Assembly (NCBI GenBank): GCA_034117945.1 | Contig: JAXEOR010000068.1 | Coordinates: 1 to 10,416 of the forward strand | From: SIG438 sp034117945 | Lineage (GTDB): Bacteria > Bacillota > Clostridia > HGM11514 | Direction of reading: 5' to 3' | Length of the DNA stretch: 10,416 nt | In this document: one piece after another, positions 6,371 to 10,416 of the stretch | How the letters are laid out: each line of letters opens with the position of its first letter | How positions within the stretch are numbered: the first letter of the stretch is position 1 | The notes under the pieces: generated by a model | The model's database searches: none | What the model was told of the DNA's origin: nothing | The model's input: only the letters and a program-made list of their open reading frames with translations | Position numbers and translations under genes: made by a program

Positions 6371-7432
6371 ATGGGAATCTATCTTTTGGCGGAGCCGTCC
6401 TATCAGAGCAGCCCTTGGTATGACAGTATTTCCAAAAGCCTGATCAGGGAGGCAAAGCAAAAAAGAATTTTTGTGGACAATTATCATCAGAAACATCAAT
6501 ATTCCGAAACGGATCTGATCCTGTTAATCGGCTCTACCCCCTTTTGGATCACCTCCGCCATCAACCGTCTTCGTCGGGAGCACAAGGCGCTGCTGCTGTT
6601 GATCAGTCCGCTGCTTTGCGATCTTCCGGTCAGCAGCGTTGTTCCGGATACCTATTCCTCCATGCAGGAAGTCCTCGCCTATTTTAACCACTGGGGAAGA
6701 TGCCGGACGGCACTGTACGGGATCAATCCCTCCTCTGCAATGGATCTTTCAAAGGAAGCCGCCTTTGGCCAGCCCGGGCATGTGTTTTACAACCATGCTG
6801 ATTCCATCGCCTGTTTTCGCAATTTTTTTGAAAAAGCAGAGCAGTATGACTCTGTCATTTGCGCCAATGATTCCATCGCCTTTTCTCTGATCCGCCAGCT
6901 GGAGCAGTACCAGCCCGGGTTTTTCCGCCGGTTTTTCATCATCAGCTTTCACAAGGGCTGCCTGTCTTCCTTTGTGAAGCCCACTCTCACCTCGGTGCAA
7001 TGTCACTATGACGAGTACGGAAAGGCGGCAATGGCAATCTATTTCCAGCTGCTGAAAAACCCCATGATTTCGGGTATTACCATCCGCATCAAGGGCAGTC
7101 TGATTCCGGGAGAAACCACTGAATTTCTTCCGGTTCCGGAAACGGTGACTTCCTTTCCCGTTTCACAGGAGGATTCCTGTGATTTTTATCAGGATCAGGC
7201 CTTAACGCCCTGGCTCTGTCTGGAAAAGCTGCTGTGCCTGTGGGATGAAACCGATCAGCTGATTTTAAAGCTGCTCCTTCAAAAGGAATCCTACGAGACC
7301 ATTGCCGCACAGTCGTTTTTATCTGTAAACGGGGTAAAATACCGGTTAAAACGGCTGATGGAGCACTGCGGCATTGAAAACAGAAAAGCTTTGGAATATT
7401 ATTTGACGGAATACCTGCACTGGCCCCAATAG
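6371..7432 (+). CDS. Transcriptional regulator: LacI-type periplasmic-binding-like sensor with C-terminal LuxR-like HTH
   Basis: A 353-residue cytoplasmic protein with no signal peptide. Residues about 1-255 resemble the effector-binding half of LacI/GalR regulators: MGIYLLAE opening strand, DSVICANDSIAFSLIRQL (160-177, the LacI nDxxA segment), LTSVQCHYDEYGKAAMAIY (206-224) and IKGSLIPGETT (240-250). The usual N-terminal LacI helix-turn-helix is absent. Instead residues about 292-346 form a LuxR/GerE-like helix-turn-helix, with SYETIAAQSFLSVNGVKYRL (307-326) and the trailing CGIENRKALEYYL. It should therefore bind a small ligand, probably a sugar or sugar derivative, and control transcription. 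GGAGG at 6358-6362 lies eight bases before the ATG. It is divergent from the secreted NodB-like gene, the likely target. The fold assignment of the N-terminal part is from a few motifs and is less certain than the helix-turn-helix. Confidence 0.8.
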   Translation: MGIYLLAEPSYQSSPWYDSISKSLIREAKQKRIFVDNYHQKHQYSETDLILLIGSTPFWITSAINRLRREHKALLLLISPLLCDLPVSSVVPDTYSSMQEVLAYFNHWGRCRTALYGINPSSAMDLSKEAAFGQPGHVFYNHADSIACFRNFFEKAEQYDSVICANDSIAFSLIRQLEQYQPGFFRRFFIISFHKGCLSSFVKPTLTSVQCHYDEYGKAAMAIYFQLLKNPMISGITIRIKGSLIPGETTEFLPVPETVTSFPVSQEDSCDFYQDQALTPWLCLEKLLCLWDETDQLILKLLLQKESYETIAAQSFLSVNGVKYRLKRLMEHCGIENRKALEYYLTEYLHWPQ

Positions 7433-7438
7433 GAACTT

Positions 7439-7464
7439 GCCCAAAAGAGAGGGCTTGCTTTTTT
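7439..7464 (+). terminator. Weak candidate terminator of the regulator gene
   Basis: A short GCCC/GGGC stem (7439-7442 with 7451-7454) is followed by TTGC and six T (7459-7464). The position, six bases past the stop codon, is right, but a 4-bp stem is thin. Read-through into the valS transcription unit is possible. Confidence 0.35.
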
Positions 7465-7473
7465 GCAAACTAC

Positions 7474-7502
7474 TTGACAAAAGACGAAAAAAATGGGATA
7501 AT
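7474..7502 (+). promoter_or_regulatory. Promoter of the small membrane protein-valS operon
   Basis: Perfect TTGACA at 7474-7479, 17-base spacer, GATAAT at 7497-7502. The start would be near 7509, giving a leader of only about 30 bases before the ATG at 7539. That is too short to hold a T-box or other known riboswitch. Confidence 0.8.
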
Positions 7503-7538
7503 AATATGTAAAATGAATTTGATTTCGGAGGAAGGCTT

Positions 7539-7721
7539 ATGAAGTATGCGGCGGCGGCAATCATTGCCCTTGGGGCGCTGGCGGTTTATCTGGCTCGGGT
7601 TCTGTTTCGGACGGTGAAAAAACGGGAGCCGGAGGACAGGGAGTTGGTGATGGTGAAGCTGGCAGGGCTGCTGGTAGCAGTGGCCGGCGTGGTACTTTTG
7701 TTTTTTTCAGACCGAATGTAG
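7539..7721 (+). CDS. Small two-helix membrane protein of unknown function
   Basis: A 60-residue protein with two hydrophobic segments (about residues 3-23 and 41-57) joined by a charged linker (RTVKKREPEDREL, about 24-36). It ends FFSDRM. Positive residues after the first helix and the hairpin length suggest a membrane hairpin with the linker in the cytoplasm. A strong GGAGGAAGG site lies just upstream of the ATG, and a good promoter precedes it, so it is very probably a real gene. The valS start follows 9-12 bases later, so the two are almost certainly co-transcribed. I do not recognise the family; the link with translation may be no more than shared transcription. Confidence 0.75.
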   Translation: MKYAAAAIIALGALAVYLARVLFRTVKKREPEDRELVMVKLAGLLVAVAGVVLLFFSDRM

Positions 7722-7733
7722 GGAGGTATTTTG

Positions 7734-10373
7734 GTGGGACAAAAAAATCTGGACAAGGTGTACAACCCAAAGGATTTTGAACAGAAAATTTATGAGATGT
7801 GGAGTGAAAATGGGTATTTTACGGCGGATGCAACCAGTAAAAAGCCGCCCTTTTCCGTGGTCATTCCCCCTCCTAACGTAACCGGACAGCTGCACATGGG
7901 GCACGCTCTGAATGTAACCCTGCAGGATATTCTGGTGCGTTATAAAAGAATGGCCGGCTTTGAAACGCTGTGGGTGCCCGGATATGACCATGCGGGCATT
8001 GCCACCCAGATCAAGGTGGAGGAGGTGCTTCGCAAGGAGGAAGGCTTAACCCGCTATGATTTGGGCAGAGAAAAATTCCTAGACCGGGTGTGGGACTGGA
8101 AGAACAAGTACGGCAGCACGATTGTTAACCAGATCAAGCGCATGGGCTGCTCCTGCGACTGGAGCAGGGAGCGGTTTACCATGGACGAGGGCTGCTCCAA
8201 GGCTGTGCGCCGGGTGTTTGTGGATTTATATGAAAAGGGGCTCATTTATCAGGGCAGCCGGATCATTAACTGGTGCCCCAAATGTACCACCGCTTTGTCT
8301 GACGCAGAGGTGGAATATCAGGAGCAGGCAGGCCATTTTTGGCATATTAAATATTATTTTAAGGATAGCGACGAATATGTGATCCTGGCCACAACCCGTC
8401 CGGAAACCCTGCTGGGAGATACGGCTGTGGCAGTGAATCCCAAGGATGAGCGTTATCAGCATTTGGTGGGAAAAACCTTGATTCTTCCCTTGGTGGGCAG
8501 AGAAATTCCCCTGATTGCAGACGATTATGTGGATATGGAATTCGGAACAGGGGTGGTAAAAATCACTCCCGCTCACGACCCCAACGATTTTGAGGTGGGT
8601 CAGCGGCACAATTTGGAGCAAATTAAAGTGCTGAACGATGACGCTACCATCAACGAATACGGCGGAAAATACCAGGGAATGGATCGGTATGAGGCCAGAA
8701 AACAGATGGTTGCCGATCTGGAGGAGCAGGGCTTTTTGGTTAAGGTGGAGGAGCATTCCCACAATGTGGGGCAGTGCTACCGCTGCGGAACCACGGTGGA
8801 GCCCATGACCTCCAAGCAGTGGTTTGTGAAAATGGAGCCGTTGGCAGAGGAAGCCCTGCGGGTTGTGCGGGACGGTACCATTTCCTTTATCCCCGACCGT
8901 TTTTCCAAAACCTATCTGAACTGGATGGAAAATGTGCATGACTGGTGCATTTCCCGTCAGCTTTGGTGGGGGCACCGGATTCCCGCCTTTTACTGTCAGG
9001 ACTGCGGCCATACGGCCGTTTCAGAAACGGATCTTACCGTCTGCCCCAAATGCGGCGGCCCGGTGAAGCAGGATGAGGACGTGCTGGATACCTGGTTCAG
9101 CTCCGCCCTGTGGCCTTTTTCCACCCTGGGCTGGCCGGAGGAAACGGAGGATCTGAAAAAATTCTATCCTACCAGCGTGCTGGTGACGGCCTATGATATT
9201 ATTTTCTTCTGGGTGGCCAGAATGATTTTCTCCGGCATGGAGCATAAAAAGGAAATGCCCTTCAAGCATGTGTTCATCCACGGGATTGTCCGGGATGAGC
9301 AGGGCAGAAAAATGAGCAAATCCTTAGGAAACGGCATCGATCCCTTAAAGCTGATTGACGAATATGGAACAGACGCGCTGCGCTTTACGCTGGTCACAGG
9401 CAACTCTCCCGGAAACGATATTCGTTTTTCTTGGGATCGGGTTCAGGCCAGCCGGAACTTCGCCAATAAAATCTGGAACGCTTCCCGGTTTGTGCTGATG
9501 AATCTGGAAACAGACAGCTGCGATTTGCCGGAGCAGGACAAGCTGCAAACAGAGGACAAATGGATTCTCAGCCGGTTCCAGAAGGTGGCGGGTGAGGTTA
9601 ACGATAACTTGAATAAATATGAGCTGGGGGTTGCCTCTGCTAAGCTGTACGACTTTATTTGGGACGAGTTCTGCGATTGGTATATTGAGCTGGTAAAGCC
9701 CCGCCTGTACGGAGACGACAAGGAGGCGAGCCTGGTGGCTCAGCGGGTGCTTTGCTATGTGCTGTCTAACACCATGTGTCTGCTGCATCCCTTTATGCCC
9801 TTTATTACAGAGGAAATTTGGCAGTGTCTGCCCCATCAGGAGGGAGACAGCATTATGATTCAGCCCTATCCTCAGTACAGGGAGGAGCTGGTGTTTGAAC
9901 AGGAAGAAGCAAGGATGGAGCAGATCATGCAGATGATCAAAAGCATCCGGAACCTGCGGTCTGAAATGAATGTGCCCCCGTCCCGAAAGGCACAGGTAAT
10001 GATTGTGGCAGAGCAGCAGTCTGTATATGACCATGCAGCTCCCTTCTTTGAACGGTTGGCCTCTGCCAGCGGTCTGACTGTGGCGGCGGACGAAACGGGA
10101 ATTCCGGAGGATACTGTATCCGTTGTGATTCCCGGCGCAAAGGCCTTTTTGCCCTTAGGAGAGCTGGTAGATAAGCAAAAGGAACTGGAGCGGCTGCAAA
10201 AGGAGCAAGCTCGCCTGGAAGGAGAAATCAAGCGGGTAGAAGGCAAGCTGGCCAATGAAAGCTTTGTGGCAAAGGCACCGGCTCACCTGGTTCAGCAGGA
10301 GCGGGACAAAAAAGAAAAATATGAGGAAATGCTTCGGCAGGTGCTGGCGGGAATCGAAAAAATGAAAGCATGA
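7734..10373 (+). CDS. valS: Valyl-tRNA synthetase
   Basis: A class I aminoacyl-tRNA synthetase that attaches valine to tRNA-Val in the cytoplasm and hydrolyses mischarged Thr-tRNA. Counting from the TTG at 7731, it shows PPPNVTGQLHMGH with the HIGH-type motif HMGH at 55-58, the CP1 editing domain with TTRPET (221-226) and AHDPNDFEVG, cysteine pairs typical of zinc sites (NWCPKC, CYRC, and C422/C425 with C438/C441), and KMSKS at 527-531. The Val-type C-terminal coiled coil follows from about 810 to 878 (KQKELERLQKEQARLEGEIK). The length of 879-880 is standard and nothing is missing. I chose the GTG at 7734 because GGAGG (7722-7726) lies seven bases upstream; the TTG at 7731, four bases away, is the alternative. 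It is the last gene of its operon. Confidence 0.98.
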   Translation: MGQKNLDKVYNPKDFEQKIYEMWSENGYFTADATSKKPPFSVVIPPPNVTGQLHMGHALNVTLQDILVRYKRMAGFETLWVPGYDHAGIATQIKVEEVLRKEEGLTRYDLGREKFLDRVWDWKNKYGSTIVNQIKRMGCSCDWSRERFTMDEGCSKAVRRVFVDLYEKGLIYQGSRIINWCPKCTTALSDAEVEYQEQAGHFWHIKYYFKDSDEYVILATTRPETLLGDTAVAVNPKDERYQHLVGKTLILPLVGREIPLIADDYVDMEFGTGVVKITPAHDPNDFEVGQRHNLEQIKVLNDDATINEYGGKYQGMDRYEARKQMVADLEEQGFLVKVEEHSHNVGQCYRCGTTVEPMTSKQWFVKMEPLAEEALRVVRDGTISFIPDRFSKTYLNWMENVHDWCISRQLWWGHRIPAFYCQDCGHTAVSETDLTVCPKCGGPVKQDEDVLDTWFSSALWPFSTLGWPEETEDLKKFYPTSVLVTAYDIIFFWVARMIFSGMEHKKEMPFKHVFIHGIVRDEQGRKMSKSLGNGIDPLKLIDEYGTDALRFTLVTGNSPGNDIRFSWDRVQASRNFANKIWNASRFVLMNLETDSCDLPEQDKLQTEDKWILSRFQKVAGEVNDNLNKYELGVASAKLYDFIWDEFCDWYIELVKPRLYGDDKEASLVAQRVLCYVLSNTMCLLHPFMPFITEEIWQCLPHQEGDSIMIQPYPQYREELVFEQEEARMEQIMQMIKSIRNLRSEMNVPPSRKAQVMIVAEQQSVYDHAAPFFERLASASGLTVAADETGIPEDTVSVVIPGAKAFLPLGELVDKQKELERLQKEQARLEGEIKRVEGKLANESFVAKAPAHLVQQERDKKEKYEEMLRQVLAGIEKMKA

Positions 10374-10379
10374 CCTAGG

Positions 10380-10416
10380 GCGAACGAAAAGCTCCCTTCT
10401 TTTCGTTCGCTTTTTT
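10380..10416 (+). terminator. Intrinsic terminator of valS
   Basis: A perfect 12-bp stem (10380-10391 with 10399-10410) encloses a 7-base loop and is followed by at least six T up to the window edge. It starts seven bases after the valS stop, so the operon ends here. Confidence 0.95.

Noticed and set aside
6182..6499. A 105-codon leftward open frame through the divergent promoter region
   Set aside because: It overlaps both promoters and the start of the regulator and has no ribosome binding site; the regulator start and promoter explain the DNA better.
7561..7770. A proline-rich leftward frame opposite the small membrane protein
   Set aside because: The proline and serine bias is what GC-rich codons of a hydrophobic protein give on the reverse strand, and it spans the valS start signals.
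8226..9011. A 261-codon leftward open frame inside valS
   Set aside because: It is antisense to intact and conserved editing and zinc-site regions of valyl-tRNA synthetase, with no promoter or ribosome binding site.
9345..10034. A 229-codon leftward open frame inside valS
   Set aside because: It lies opposite the catalytic and anticodon-binding regions of valS and has no signals of its own; it is a shadow frame.

Overview
The window looks like chromosomal DNA of a moderately GC-rich, Gram-positive anaerobe of the class Clostridia. The evidence is textbook -35/-10 promoters, strong GGAGG-type ribosome binding sites, TTG and GTG starts, compact intergenic regions with hairpin-plus-T-tract terminators, and the protein families present. 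I cannot name the genus. There are seven complete genes, plus what may be the last codons of an eighth at the left edge. I see no tRNA, rRNA, CRISPR array, insertion sequence or phage gene.

Left part (1-2844): tandem terminator hairpins follow the left-edge coding tail. Then comes a leftward two-gene operon, an AEC-family carrier followed 18 bases later by an acyl-CoA synthetase-type AMP-forming ligase. It is driven by an extended -10 promoter. The pairing suggests transport of an organic or fatty acid and its activation to a CoA thioester, but the substrate cannot be read from sequence. Divergent from it (2845-3930) is a single EamA/DMT-family transporter ending in a bidirectional terminator.

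Middle part (3947-7470): a leftward gene for a large secreted multidomain protein with a divergent NodB (polysaccharide deacetylase-like) domain and an InlB-type repeat. Back to back with it is a rightward gene for an unusual regulator, with a LacI-type sugar-binding-like sensor and a C-terminal LuxR-like helix-turn-helix. Their 192-base shared region holds two near-consensus promoters facing apart and two palindromes placed like operators. This regulator/secreted-protein pair is the most interesting part of the window.

Right part (7471-10416): a promoter, a 60-residue two-helix membrane protein of unknown function, then valyl-tRNA synthetase and a perfect 12-bp terminator. No T-box leader is visible before valS, although T-boxes are common before aminoacyl-tRNA synthetase genes in this phylum.
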